From NCBI GenBank assembly GCA_037176845.1, contig JAYKXP010000024.1, positions 62,001 through 126,000 on the forward strand: a stretch of 64,000 bases of DNA, read 5' to 3'. The translations under genes and the position numbers were made by a program. Positions 32,859 through 46,176 of this stretch are shown here, one piece after another; positions within the stretch are counted from its first letter, which is position 1; every line of letters begins with the position of its first letter. The notes under the pieces were generated by a model that made no database searches, was not told the origin of the DNA, and was given only the letters and a program-made list of their open reading frames with translations. The DNA comes from Paramarasmius palmivorus (taxonomy: Eukaryota; Basidiomycota; Agaricomycetes; Agaricales; Marasmiaceae).

Positions 32859-34819
32859 TCACAATCCAAAAGCGCTAATCCCTGATCCCGGAACGGCCTC
32901 CCACCACGAACTTGATTCCTCTTCTTGGAATCAAGTTTGTTAACACACGGACAACGAGCAGGGAAGGAATGTAAATGACACACCTTTCGGCCTGAGGATT
33001 TCAAGCTCTGGGTATCCTAGGTGACGTGCAAAATCGGCGGTGTTCGGGTCAAATCCACAGGCAATCTGCCAGTCGTAGAGAGTGGTGTAGATGGAGGAGT
33101 CCCAGGATATAACGCGGAAAAAGGGGGTGAGTGGAGCCAGTTTCGGAACACCCCATTGTTCGAGTTCATCTTCTGTCATCTCGGATTGACCATTCTCGTC
33201 CAGCGACCAAAAGTGAGTCTGTCCTTCGCTCCATGAAACGACTTCGGACATCGTCATTACTGTCGGTGGATAGAGGAACAGGTAGATTGGCGGGGGAATT
33301 TCGCCCTCACATAGCTTGAAAAAGCAAGCAAGACCGTCATATTCACTTGGGCATTCTGATAGCTCCAACGCTGGTTCGATGACTGTCAACCGAGAAGAAA
33401 AGGGGTGAGTGTTTGGTAGCGCATGACGAGGCAAGAGCATACAAAAGTAGTCTTCAGTTCCTCCTTTCTCCATGCAACGCGGAAATTGCGATAACCAGGT
33501 CTTATAACTGCCTTTGGACTCGGCGTAAACACCGATTACATCCCAACGCAATGGGAAACTGAGGTAAATATATCAGTTAAATTGTTATCACAAGCGCATG
33601 AAAGCCAACTCTCACCGTGTCAATTCACCGACTACTATTCGATCGACCAGCCCATACCATGACCACTGTATAGCTTCCTGGGGCATCCTCGCGATGGCAT
33701 TCAGTGAAGTTGAATAGACCATATCAAAATGTAGTCCAAGCAGAGAGCTGTACAGCTGTTCGTACGGCACACCCGGAAAGAGGGATTGTAGGTTGCGCTG
33801 TCGTTCCTCCGATATTTCGGGGAAGGTCCGTTGAAGGAAGTGAAAACACTTGTGGTGTTTGCGGAACATTGATGCCGAAAAAATGACATTTTGGTGCAAT
33901 TTTTGGACCTGAATTGCCGAAAAAAACTGAAGACAGTGTTGGCGTTGAGCATGTCTCTGGTGGAAGGGACAATAATGGTGCTGTCGGGTGAACACACTGC
34001 TGTCAAATGTGGGTCAGGTCCTGAGGACCCCGCACAAAAAACGCCTTTGCTGTTATCCATCCATATTCGCTCTTCAGAACATCGCAGTTGCATCTGCTCA
34101 GAAAGGTATAAGTATTAGCACTGCGCATGAAGCAAGTTCAGCCTGACCGCCAACCACCATGCATACAAATTCATCCACAAGGATCCTGTATAGAGATGGG
34201 CTATCGGAATCAAGTCTGGGTTGAATAGTTATTGGTCAATTCTACTCGTGCTCCATAAAACGAGGCTCACCGTGATGAAAGATTAACATTGGGACCTCAG
34301 AATGATTCAATCCGTACAGCGACCATGAACTTGGGCTCCTGTTCTCTGGATGAATATGTCTCTCATGGGAATGAAAGAGACGAGGCACCTATCGCGCGAA
34401 AATTCCCGGAAATCCTCTTCCCAGATGTCTCGAGCTTCTTCACCTTCGTACACGAGCGCGGTATATTTGGATTGTCGATCGACTAACTCAACGCTGTATA
34501 CTCTCTTTTCGCCTCTGTCCCTTATGCGTAAGCGATTGCCTTTCCATTTTATCTCGGTGATGTCCATCGAGCAGATCTCCTCTACAAGAACTACATCGCC
34601 ACGCTTCACGTATTCGAACTGAGAATAATGTGGTGAGCAACGTAGGGTTATTATATACGATAATAGGCACACCTCGTCATATTCCGTACGTTTAGTAGCA
34701 GCGATTTGGCCGTTGTAATGAAGGTCGACATTGAGTGTCGTGTTGATCTGATCACCATAGACATTGTTGAATGTGGGCTTGCCCTTGATAGCGGGACGCT
34801 TTGAGTTCTTGATGCTCAT
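32859..34819 (-). pseudogene. Array copy E: kinase-like family gene with frameshift
   Basis: All eight exon positions of copy A are recognisable. Exon 1 starts MSIKNSKRPAIKGKPTFNNV (ATG at 34819). Exon 2 has VYSVELVDRQSKYTALVYEG. The C-terminal exon has HFWSLDENGQSEMTEDELEQ. In the central exon the frame breaks: IWMDNSKGVFC...FFRQFRSK is open in one frame, but the rest (FDMVYSTSLNAIARMPQEA) is in another. The switch lies at about 33898-33906, where the paralogs have one base more. Copy E is thus probably a recent pseudogene unless the base is a sequencing error. The late intron is 60 nt and in frame. Confidence 0.7.
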
Positions 34820-36582
34820 ATCCAAGATATACTCGGGTAGGCGAGGGGGAATAAAGGTGTTTGACAGGCATGCCGGGGTCGTTTTCCAGGTAAGGGGAAG
34901 GCACAGGACATTGGCTATGCATTATTCATCTTCAGTGACATTTTTTGTATAGGCTGTGTGCTTTTCAATGGGTGGTTTGAATCGTGATGAAGAAGTTGCG
35001 GAAGACGCTGGAAGACGCAAGGGGGCAATACGCGGCGACACGACCTTCTTTTTTGGGAATTTTCTCCGCAACGTTCTCAAATTTCGGAATTCACCCCCGA
35101 TAGTGGCTACTGGTGGGGACTTTCTACAACTGGAGGCCTCGTCTTCCAAGCTCAAGCTCGGCCACTCTATTGGAACAGGGTCATGTGCGGTCCAGCGCGG
35201 TTCTGGCAGTACTAGTGTCACAAGCCTCGTGATGATTCTACAGCTATATAAGAATGCCAGGTGCCAGCAGGTGCCTGTCCCTACGTACTTTCACCTCGAT
35301 CCCATCATCACTATCTACCCTCGAGAAATTGGTCTTCATACTCGTCAATGCTATTGTCACCGGAAGCGCCCCTACATTATCTTCGCAATCGTGGTACAAC
35401 GACGGCTAGTCCTGGTACACCTCACCAGAGCGTCAGGATCCACTGGAACTCAATGTTCAAGAGCCTAGAGAGCCTCATCGGATACCAGGCCCAATTTCCA
35501 TGTGAGTTTCATATGCTATTTGTTGAGGATTATGTGGGGGCTTACTGAATCGCAGCTCGTCGATACCGAACATAATACAATGAGAGCATGGAACGAATCT
35601 CGACGGAGACAAGCGGGCACTGGTCAGATGTACAACTCGGAAATAAGGCTCGAATAGATGAGGCTTACGCGAGCTCGTCGCTTCCGCAGCAAGGAGAGGG
35701 TTCAACGAACCCGGACGTGCAATACGATAAGGCGTCGCACGATGACCTGCCTTCACGCCTGGGATTGGATTGTCGCCGAGAACGAAAGGTTTTGCCCGAC
35801 AGGGTTCATATCCATTCGCAATACAACTCATACGTTACTATCAACAACGGAGATCACAATAGGACCAACAATGGTGTCGGTTTGGATCGCCGCCGCAGAT
35901 ACCGTAACAAACTAGGAGAGCGCTCCAGAGTCGTGCAACGACTGAGGAGGAAACGCCGTACGCGCAAGGCCCCCCTTTCGGCGCGGCCTTCGCTAAAGGA
36001 TCTTATGGTCATCGCGCTGTCAGTGACTAGTCTGTACAAGAGCGGCAGCTTCAGTACAATTCTTCCGCGAAAGGGACGGTCCAGCTGGGTGGAATGTCAT
36101 AGTGGTGCCACCTCCGTTTGTAGAACTCACGCTGCCTCCATCTCCATGCCTGCTTGTGCCTTGAACTTTACCCTTAGCGGACTACCTTCTGCCTTTCAAA
36201 CGGACCCTTAGTCGGCATTACTTTGTTTCGTGTTCGAAATTGCATTGTAAACCCGAATGTAGATGATTCTTTTTAGTCATTACGCAGGGTTTCTCCCTTT
36301 GCATCACGACAAGCCCGAACACTGAACATCTCTTTGCTTTACGATTCGTCGTCCTGTGAGGAGAGGGTGGTATCCCAAAGCTATTGGGTGAATCCACCTC
36401 TTCTGGGTTTGATGTCTGGGGCATTCAGCAGTAAATGAAAGGAGACATGGCTGTTGAGACGAGAAGTGGAATGGGATGACAGAAGTTAACGAGATACAGA
36501 GCCACAAAAATTATGTTCTAAAAGTACAGCAAATAAGGTTTGATCTCTAGAACTTGAAACGAAAGCCTGTCTGTCGATATCC
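34820..36582. other. Spacer between copies E and F, uncertain ORFs
   Basis: Two plus-strand frames are long enough to note: 34956-35468 (170 residues, starts MCFSMGGLNRDEEVAEDAGR) and 35588-36211 (207 residues, starts MERISTETSGHWSDVQLGNK). The second holds VTINNGDHNRTNNGVGLDRR, loosely like the Asn/Gly-rich IRGNYNGTINGEMHSS at 17.6 kb. Neither has a recognised domain or supporting splice pattern. They may be parts of a decaying gene related to the 16.9-18.0 kb ORF. Confidence 0.3.
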
Positions 36583-38527
36583 TCAGAATGCAAAAGCACT
36601 GATACCTGAACCTGGTATAGCTTCCCACCATGAAGTCGATTTCTTTTCTGAAAATTGGTCAATATGCTGAAGTGAATGGGTGATGTAAAGACCTTACCCT
36701 TTGGCCTGAGGATCTCGAGCGCTGTGTATCCTAGGTGACGTGCAGAGTCGGTGGTGGTGGGGTCAAAGCCACGAGCGACTTGCCAATCGTAGAGAGCAGT
36801 ATAGATAGAAGAGGACCAGGATACGAGATAGATCTCTGGGGGTTCTAGAGTCAATTTCGGAACACCCCATTGCTCGAGTTCGTCTTCCATCATTTCAGTC
36901 TGGCCATTCCGGTCCAAGGACCAAAAGTAGGTGCGTCCGTCTGCCCATGAGATGAACTCTGATATCGTTGTGAGTTTTAACGGATAGAGGAATAAGTAGA
37001 TAGGCGAGGGAATTTTGCTGTCATTGTATCCTTTTGGGCTTTCGGATTCCAGTGTTATGCATGGTTCAATGACTGTCAACCGAGAAGGAATGTGATGAGC
37101 GTTTGTAGTACATGACGAAGGGAGAGCGTACGAAAGTAATCCTCAGGTTTTTCTTCCTCCGTGCAACGCGAAAACTGCGATAACCAAGACCTTCTTCGGG
37201 AGAAGTCGTCGTCGTACCTGGCGTCAATACGAATTTTATCCCCGCACAATGAAAAGCTGCAGTGCACGTGTAGGTAAGGAGAACGTTGAAAGTCTGCGGA
37301 GAAGCTTACCGAGTCAATTCACCGACTGGCGTTCGGTCAGTCAGCCCATCGGGCCATCTTGTCCACGGCCACCGCATTGCCTCCTGCGGCCACCTCGCAA
37401 CGGCCTCGAACGAGGTTGAATAGACTGTATCAAAACGAAGTCCAGGAAGGGATCTGCGAAGCTGTTCGCGAGACGAACCCGTAAAGGATTGTAGGTCTCG
37501 CCGCTCCCCCTCTGATCTCTCGGGGCTGATGAGCGGACGAAGAAAGAAAGAACAGCTGTGAATTTCTCTGAGCCATGATGCCAAAATCAGAAGAGCTTGG
37601 TGCAACGCTTTGGACTTGAATCGTCGAAAAAATTTGAATATATTGTCGGGATTGAGCATATCGATGGTACAAGGGACAGTGATGGCGCTGTTAGGGAGGA
37701 AACTCAGCCCCATATACATGGGCCCTGACGGTCCTGTACGGAAAACACCTTGGCTGGTGTCCATCCATATGTCCTTGAGGGAACATTGCATTTGGTCCTG
37801 CTCAATAAAAGTGTGAATACCATGGTTTTACAAGGCGCAATTTTGTTCTGACCGCTAATAGTTCGACATAGAGATTCATCCACAAGGACTGTGTATAAAG
37901 CTGAGCCATAGGAATCAAGTCTGGGAATAGTGATCGGTCAATACCTTTGCTCGTGCTTTGTCGAATGGGGCTCACCGTGATGAAAGATCAACATCGGGAC
38001 TTCGGAGTGATTTAGGGCGAAAAGTAGGCAAGAATTCGGATTCCTGTGGGGTGTTCAGTAAATTTCCTCCCTCCATATAACACCGAGCAGAGTACCTGTT
38101 TCGCGAACATTGCTGGAAATCTTTTCTCCAAAGATCCTGAGCTTCTTCGCCTTCGTATACGAGCGCGGTGAACTTGGATTGTCGATCGACTAGCTCAACG
38201 CTATATACTCTCTTCTGGCCTCTGTCCCGCATGCGCAACCGATTGCCTTTGCATTTCACCCCGCTGAGCTCCATCGAACAAATCTCCTCGAGAGTGATGA
38301 CCTGGCCACGTTTCACGTATTCAAACTAAGAAAACTGGTGAGCAATGTAGGGTTATTATCTGCGACAATAGGCATACCTCGTCATATTCGGTGCGTTTGC
38401 TAACGATTTGGCCGTTGTAATGAAGAGTACCGACATTGAGCGTCGTGCTGTTGATCTGATCCCCTCGAACGTTGTTGAATGTTGGCTTCCCCTTGATGGT
38501 GAAGCACTTTGAGTTTACGATGCTCAT
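36583..38527 (-). CDS. Array copy F: kinase-like family protein, most diverged
   Basis: Eight exons as in copy A. It starts MSIVNSKCFTIKGKPTFNNV followed by RGDQIN (ATG at 38527). The N-lobe-like exon has VYSVELVDRQSKFTALVYEG. Exon 3 carries LLFALNHSEVPMLIFHH as in copy C. The central exon has IWMDTSQGVFRTGPSGP, where the usual Cys is Arg, and DTVYSTSFEAVARWPQEAM. The C-terminal exon lacks about ten residues (the LACFFKLCDGE segment) and has YFWSLDRNGQTEMMEDELEQ. The end reads ISAFAF in place of ISAFGF. The late intron is 59 nt. Open throughout. This is the outermost copy next to POL2. Confidence 0.72.
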
Positions 38528-38990
38528 ATCCTGGCGGGCGAGAGGGAATAAGAGTGAAGTGGTTAGTATGCACTGAAGGTGCGGAACGAGTTTATAGCGA
38601 CGTCGTGCACGTGTCGATTCTATCTGGGCTGTGAACTGTTCAATAGGTGCTGCGTATGGCAGAGACCTTTTGACGCACCGTTTCAAAGGAACCAACGCCC
38701 ATTTGCACGGATAGTTCGAACTCGTGGCTTAATAAAAGGTCCGAATACAATCTCTGATGGAAGCAGACTCGGGCTGGAGGAGACACCGCGTGTAGAGCCG
38801 GGAAGGAGTACAGAGTGTGCAGCAGAGAATACGGGAAACCCGTATTAGAGCATTCAAAGGAGGACTGCCCGAGCAGGCATCCGGAGAGGTGTAGAGACTC
38901 GAGGATGCCAAGGTCAACTGCAAAAGGAATAGATAGATAGATCAAAACACCGCGGGAATATACAGAGCCGTGACAAGCAGAGCTGTGACA
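38528..38990. other. Divergent upstream region between copy F and POL2
   Basis: A CACGTG at 38608-38613 lies 81 bp upstream of copy F, though its flanks differ from the block upstream of A, C and D. No gene is supported. The minus-strand frame 39020-38640 has no domain. Confidence 0.35.
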
Positions 38991-39005
38991 TGTCGCGTCG
39001 CGACA
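38991..39005. promoter_or_regulatory. Palindrome TGTCGCGTCGCGACA, MBF-like site upstream of POL2
   Basis: TGTCGCG and CGCGACA are perfect inverted arms around one T, 52-66 bp before the POL2 ATG. It contains two CGCG cores. G1/S genes of fungi, including replication genes, are commonly driven by MBF through CGCG-core (MluI-type) sites, so a cell-cycle role is a reasonable inference. Confidence 0.4.
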
Positions 39006-39056
39006 CACCTCTCTCTTCACTCTCCTTCATTTTCCCTTCAATAAGAAAGACCACCC

Positions 39057-42000
39057 ATGGCTCGAGGTCGTGGCTTTGGTCTAAGGAGCGGAAGCAATAC
39101 TCGATTTCGTGGTGGAAACCGTGGCAGTTTTCGTGGACGTGGACGAGGAGGAAAATCTGGGGGAGAAACTTCCAATGCACCCAGACGCGAGGACGACGGA
39201 ACACAGCTCGCCGAAAAGTTTGAGAGGATCAAGCTGAATGACGAGATTGATGAAAAGCTCGGGTTCGGACTGGTGCAGGAGGGACACGTCAGGGAGGGGT
39301 GGTTGGTTAATATGCATCCGGTGTGTGCGTTTTTGTTCCGTGATGTAGAGGGTGTCTGACTTGTGTTTTGGTTTGAAGACGACTATGAAAGATCCTGATT
39401 GGCCTGGTGGCAAGTCGGCAGTGGACTACTATTTCCTTCAGGATGATGGGTCAATGTTCAAGGCGACATACGTGTACGAGCCTTATTTCCTTATTGCTTG
39501 CAAGGTGCGTCGCCTGTTACGCTCTGGGATGTCAATTCATGCTTCTGTTAGGTCGGCATGGAAAATACCATCGAAGAATGGCTACACAAACAGTACGAAG
39601 GTGTCATTCTCAGAATTGTACGCGATAGGAAGGAAGACCTGAAACTCCCCAATCATCTCATGGGTCATCGTAGACTCTTTCTCCAGCTCTGCTTCCGTAA
39701 CATCGCCGATCTGCTTACTGTGAGGCGAGATTTAATGCCACTGGCGTTAGCCAATAGCGCCAAGCGAGATGCTGTTGACGCGTATGCTGAAGTTGTCAAC
39801 GCGACTTCTGGCGGTGGTGCCAGTATCGACATCTCCATCGACGGTGAATCTGGGTGGACAGGAGGATCCAGTAGGGCGATGGGCTCAAGGGAAGATCCGC
39901 GAGAAGGCATCATCGACATTCGCGAGTACGACGTCCCGTACTACCTGCGAGTCGCTATCGACAATGAAATCCGTGTAGGACTGTGGTACGCCGTCTCGTT
40001 TACCGCAGGTCAGCCAGCATTCAAGCACCTTCCTGAGCGTGTTAAACGTGCGGATCCAGTGGTCATGGCGTATGATATAGAGACGACAAAGGCTCCGCTC
40101 AAGTTCCCTGACCAAGCCACCGACCAGGTCATGATGATTTCATACATGGTGGATGGGCAGGGTTACTTGATCACGAATAGAGAGATTGTCAGTGAGGATA
40201 TCGACGACTTTGAGTACACTCCAAAAGAGGGGTACGAAGGGCCTTTTATCGTGTTCAACGAGCCAGATGAGGTGCGTTTCTTAGTTGAAGCATTCTGAGA
40301 ATGTATTCTGAAAGCACTTTCCAGGCAGCAACAATAAAGAGATTCTTCTCCCATATCCAGGAAGTTAAGCCTACCGTCATGGCTACATTCAACGGGGACT
40401 TCTTCGATTTTCCGTTCTTGGATGCTCGCGCCAAAGCCAACGGAATCGACATGTTCTTCGAGACTGGATTTACCAAAGATTTGGAGGATGAATACAAATG
40501 CAGAACATGCGTGCACATGGATTGTTTTAGATGGGTGAAACGAGACTCGTATCTTCCTCAAGGCAGTCAAGGCTTGAAAGCGGTTACGACGGCCAAGTTA
40601 GGGTACAATCCTATTGAACTCGATCCAGAGCTCATGACACCGTAAGTACTGTAGCATCTGCTTTGACTCTTTTCTGACAAACCATTAGATACGCGCAGGA
40701 ACAGCCACAAGTGCTCGCCCAATATTCCGTATCCGATGCTGTTGCGACGTACTACTTGTACATGAAATATGTTCACCCCTTTATTTTCTCCCTTTGTAAC
40801 ATCATTCCTCTCTGTCCTGACGAAGTGCTTCGGAAAGGTAGTGGCACTCTTTGTGAAACTCTTCTCATGGTGGGTGTTTCGCACCTCCTTCAATGACATG
40901 ACTAACTCGTGCCCCAGGTTGAAGCATATCGAGGCCACATTATCATGCCGAACAAGCATGCAGAGGAACACGGCAACTTCTACGAAGGACATCTTCTCGC
41001 GTCTGAAACCTACGTTGGTGGTCACGTGGAAGCTCTAGAAGCAGGCGTCTTCCGAAGCGATATTCCTACAGAGTTCAAGATAACTCCATCGGCAGTGCAG
41101 AAGGTATGTGAGGTGCTAGATTGAACTTGAGTCTCCGGCTAACTATCATCATCTCTTGTAGTTGATAGACGATTTGGACGCTGCTCTGACATTCTGTATC
41201 GTTGAGGAATCCAAGGCCTCCCTAGACGACGTCACTAACTACGAAGAAGTGAAGGATGAAATTCAGTCAGCCCTTGAAGCCCTCCGAGACAGCCCCAAGC
41301 GAATCGACAACCCACTCATCTACCACTTGGACGTTGCAGCTATGTATCCCAACATCATGTTGTCCAATCGTCTACAACCCGACTCAATGGTGGACGAATC
41401 GGTCTGTGCTGTCTGTGATTACAACCGTCCTGGGAAGACTTGTGATCGTCGTTTGGAATGGGCTTGGAGAGGAGAGTTCTTCCCTGCTCATCGAGACGAG
41501 TACAACATGATTCGTCATGCCCTCAACCAAGAGACGTTCCCTGCAAAGCGGCCTGGTGGTCCTCAGCGACGATATGCCGATCTAACGCCTGCTGAGCAGA
41601 CTGCGCTACTCCACAAACGTTTGGGGGATTACTCGAGGAAGGTCTACAAGAAGACGAAGGATACAAAGGTCGAAAGACGCGAGTCCATCGTCTGCCAAAG
41701 GGAAAATCCGTTCTATGTCGACACCGTCCGCACGTTCCGTGACCGACGGTACGAGTACAAGGGACTCCACAAGACGTGGAAGAAGAACCTCGACAATGTC
41801 ATCAGTGAAGGTCGTTCCATTGCCGAAATTGATGAGGCGAAGAAGATGATTGTGCTGTATGATTCACTCCAACTTGCGCACAAATGTATCCTCAACTCCT
41901 TCTACGGCTATGTCATGCGCAAAGGTGCTCGATGGCATTCGATGGAGATGGCGGGAATTACATGTTTAACTGGAGCTACCATCATTCAGATGGCACGTGC

Positions 42001-45000
42001 TCTGGTTGAACAGATTGGGCGTCCCCTGGAGTTGGATACAGACGGTATTTGGTGCATGCTTCCTGGAGTGTTCCCCGAAAACTTCAAGTTCAAACTTTCG
42101 AACGGCAAATCCATTGGGTTTTCTTATCCGTGTACCATGCTCAACCATCTCGTCCACGCACAGTTCACAAATCACCAGTACCACGATCTCGACCCCGAAA
42201 CCGGCCTATACAAGGTGCACAGTGAGAACTCGATTTTCTTCGAGCTCGATGGGCCATACAAGGCCATGATTCTTCCTTCCTCAAAGGAAGAAGACAAGTT
42301 GCTCAAGAAGCGATACGCCGTCTTCAATGACGATGGATCCTTAGCCGAGTTGAAAGGCTTCGAGGTGAAGCGTCGTGGAGAGCTGCAGCTCATCAAGATC
42401 TTCCAGTCTCAACTCTTCGAGAAGTTCTTGCTTGGTAGCACAACTGAGGAGTGTTACGCCGCCGTCGCCGAAGTCGCCGATCAATGGCTCGATGTCCTGT
42501 TTAGCAAGGCAGTCGACCTCGAGGACGAAGAACTCGTGGAGCTTATTGCAGAGAACAGAAGCATGTCGAAGACACTAGCCGAATACGGCGGTCAAAAGTC
42601 CACCTCCATCAGTACAGCCCGTCGTTTAGCAGAATTCCTTGGTGACCAAATGGTGAAGGACAAAGGACTTGCCTGCAAATTCATTATCTCTGCTCGACCG
42701 ATCGGTGCTCCCGTCACTGAACGAGCCATTCCAGTCGCCATATTCTCCGCAGAAGAATCGGTAAAGCGTACATATCTACGAAAGTGGTTGAAGGACAACA
42801 GTCTTGTTGACTTTGACTTGCGGTCCATCCTGGATTGGAATTATTACATTGAACGTCTCGGCTCGGTCATTCAGAAATTGATTACCATTCCGGCTGCGAT
42901 GCAAAAGGTCTCCAACCCGGTGCCTCGCATTCATCATCCGGATTGGTTGCATAGGCGTGTGGCCAATCAGGTCGACAAGTTCAAGCAAAACAAGCTCACG
43001 GACTTTTTCAAACCTGCCGGCGAGCAAGATTCGTCTCAAGGGCACATTCGAGACATTGAAGACACGGAGAAAGAGCCACAGACCGGCCGGATACGCCTTG
43101 CGCCAACTGAGCGTAAATTCGTTCGCCAGGCAACACCAGAGCCGGAAGAGGATGAGGTACTCAGGAAACCTGTACCTAATCCGTATATCGACTACTCTGC
43201 GTGGATTAAGGCCATGCGGCCCCGATGGAAACTTCGCCGTGACGGAACTGGTTCGACTACATCGGCAGCCGTGGTTCCTTCCATGTTCAGCAACGTGAAA
43301 GTGCGCACAAACCGTTATTGGGACGTTGTTCAGCTTCGTCCAAGCAGTACGCCAGGCCGTTACATGCTGTGGCTGTCTGTTGATGGCGAGCTCGTGCCCG
43401 TGCCTCTCCGTATTCCCCGAGAATTCTACATCCACATGCGCACGCCAAATGAGGCCGTATTCCGCCCTAGTTCCTATTCATTCGAGAAAGTAACCCGAAA
43501 TCTACCTCGAGATTTCCCATGCGTGAACCTCTACAAGATTACTGTTCGAGAAGATACCTACCAAGATATCCGAGAGCACTTCATCGATCTCACAAGCGAT
43601 CCAAACGTAGATGGTGTTTTCGAACTCCAGGTGTGTCCTAAAAGTTATCCTCTTCTTTTCCTTGCTAACTTGGTCTGATTTCTAGGTTCCCCTGGTTATC
43701 AGAGCATTGATGAAGATTGGGCGAACATGTGAGAGTCGGGACGTGGGAATGTCGCTAAACAGGGCCCAGACCGTAGGGTTTGATCTCAATCAATTGGACA
43801 CTCCTCTCCCATCCTCGTCTCGCCCCAAGTATCTCAACGGCGGCAGGAGCGGAAACTATATCTTCCTTTATCATGCGTGTTCAGCAAACGCTCCCCTTCA
43901 CGTATTTGCCTTGTTCTATCCTTCTGGGGCTGTGAAACTTCACATTGTTGATCCTGCTACACGTCGGCAACCTATAGTACGCTTGGCTGAAAGTTATGCC
44001 GACCTTCGCCACAAAAGACTGGAGAAGTATGGCAAAAGTCGAAGCGTAAACTACCCTGAAACACGAGAATTCAACACGACATATCATTCCACCGATACCA
44101 CCGCACTGAAAGCCATTTCTCGCGAACTTGGCTTGCACGAGAACAAGTCATACACTGTTGTGATATCCAGCAGCAAAGATGACGAGTACTTTGACCACCA
44201 CCTTCCCAAACTTGCCAACTTCCCGGTGTTGTCGATGTCCAAAGCCAAATCTGCACACACGTTGGACGTATTCCCATGGCAGTCTCACGTTGCGCAGAAG
44301 ATGCTCAATAGGTACCTTTCCCTTGGTTCGTGGCTAGATCGGCTAGTGGTTCTCGCTGATTACTACGACATTCCTATTGGGCATATTGAAGGAGACCAGC
44401 CTCTGTTTACAGCGGACTTGACCTTTGCACGGAAATTGGCCCAGCAGGACATGATATTATGGTGGTCTCCGAGTGATAAGCCTGACTTGGGGGGCATCGA
44501 AAACGACAAACGCCCGACAGACGAGTTGCCCGCCACAGAATTTTCCGTTCCAGGGGTATATTCGAACGTCTGTCTTGAACTCACATTGCGAAATCTCGCC
44601 GTGAACAGTGTCATTCACTCCGTCGTGGTGAACGAACTGGAAGGTTCTGGCGGCACCACAGCCTTCGACAGTGTGTCGAAAACACTGGACGAGTATGCAG
44701 AGGGTACAGGATCTCGTGATCTCACATTAGGTGAATCGAACGTGTCCTCCCATACATTCAGCATCCTCAAAAACATGGTCCGCACCTGGCTACTTGACCG
44801 AATATCCAGTAATGAAACGAGTCCTGCTACACTGTCCATCGACCACTTCTGGAGATGGATATCTTCCAGTGCCTCCAATATGTATGACACTAGCATTCAC
44901 CGCTTCGTCCACGGTCTTATGCGTAAAACGTTTGTTCAACTCCTTGCCGAGTTCAAGAGACTCGGCTCTCACGTCGTCTATGCCGATTTCAGTCGGATTC

Positions 45001-46176
45001 TTCTAGCCACCTCCAAGCCTCCTGGAACAGCTCACGCATACGCAACATACATCAACACCGCCGTCACCTCGCATGAATTGTTCCAGCACATCTACCTTCG
45101 AACAGACCGATTCTACGACTACCTCGTGTTCATGGATCAGGCCAATATGGGCGGCATCGTCTGCGAAGATCCACTTGCACTAGAGCCTCCGAGCGAGTTA
45201 TCTATCGAAATGCGTTGGAACATCGCGGAGTTCCTGCCTCCTGCCGTTCAGAAGCAGTTCCATGCAATGGTACAATATTTCATTGTAGAACTCTTCTTGA
45301 TCAGACAGAAAACCAATGAAGCTACTCGAGTGCCTCTCCGAGCTCTTGAAAACGGCACATCTGCACCAGACGCTACACAAAAAGATCCTGCTCAGAAGAA
45401 CGAGATTGAGCGAATACAGGAGTTCATTGCCCGGAAGCTGACGAGGAAGACACTCAAAGTAATCGGCGTAATCCAAGAACGGTATCGTGAAGCTCATACC
45501 CAGTCTCCTGAGGCAATGGAAGAATGGGAATTCCCGATCTTGCCGGGCTCTTACCTCCACCTATCGAATCCCCCACTCGAATTTGTGAAGTTCGTGTGTG
45601 CCGTGTTCGAATTGGCCAAAAAGGACTTCAGCGTAGAAGTAGGATTGCTGAAACGGAACGCCTTGGAACTGGTGGGCGTCAAGGAGTTTGCAAGCGAAGC
45701 TGCCTTCCGCAATCCTTGCGAGCCACTCAAATTGGCGAATGTTCCGTGTAAACACTGTGACGCATTAAGGGACTTCGACTTCTGCCGAGACCCAGAGCTC
45801 ACATCTACGTCCGAGGGTGGGAGGAGCAAGTGGCATTGCAACAATTGCTGGGGCGAGTACGATCGTGTCGCGATCGAAATGACTTTAATTGGAATGGTGT
45901 TCAACTTGGAAAGGGCGTTCACACAGCAGGATTTACGTTGTGCAAAATGTCAGCAAATCCGTTCGGACAGTGTCTCTCGGTGGTGTACGAGTTGCTCTGG
46001 GTCTTATCAACTGACCATGAGCAAGGCGGATGCGAGAAGGAAGTTGAGAACCATTGTCAATGTAGCCATTGTACACGGGCTAGTGAGATTGAAGGTGAGG
46101 TTCTTTAATTGTTTGCCACATTCCAGCACTAATCGACAAGCAGGAATGTGCTCAAGTCATGCTAGAGAGCTGGTAG
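39057..46176 (+). CDS. POL2: DNA polymerase epsilon catalytic subunit
   Basis: This is the leading-strand replicative polymerase. About 2,230 residues over nine exons start with an Arg/Gly-rich N-terminus ([11 protein letters not shown]). The exonuclease motifs are YDIETTK (Exo I), [14 protein letters not shown] (Exo II) and [11 protein letters not shown] (Exo III). The polymerase motifs are [14 protein letters not shown] (A), [14 protein letters not shown] (B) and LDTDGIW (C). A Cys cluster [14 protein letters not shown] lies near motif A, where the family binds an iron-sulphur cluster. The inactive polymerase-like half follows from about 43.7 kb. It ends in two Cys modules (CKHC...CNNC and CAKC...CTSC) for binding the B subunit. 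The last exon encodes only [10 protein letters not shown]. All catalytic acids are present. It lies tail-to-tail with the next gene, 145 bp away. Confidence 0.95.

Noticed and set aside
34956..36211. Candidate transposon or secreted-protein gene from two long plus-strand frames
   Set aside because: No transposase motif, terminal repeats, signal peptide or domain was seen; listed only as uncertain ORFs in a spacer.
42776..43435. 219-residue minus-strand frame inside POL2
   Set aside because: It lies opposite the polymerase coding exon and shows no domain; a shadow frame.
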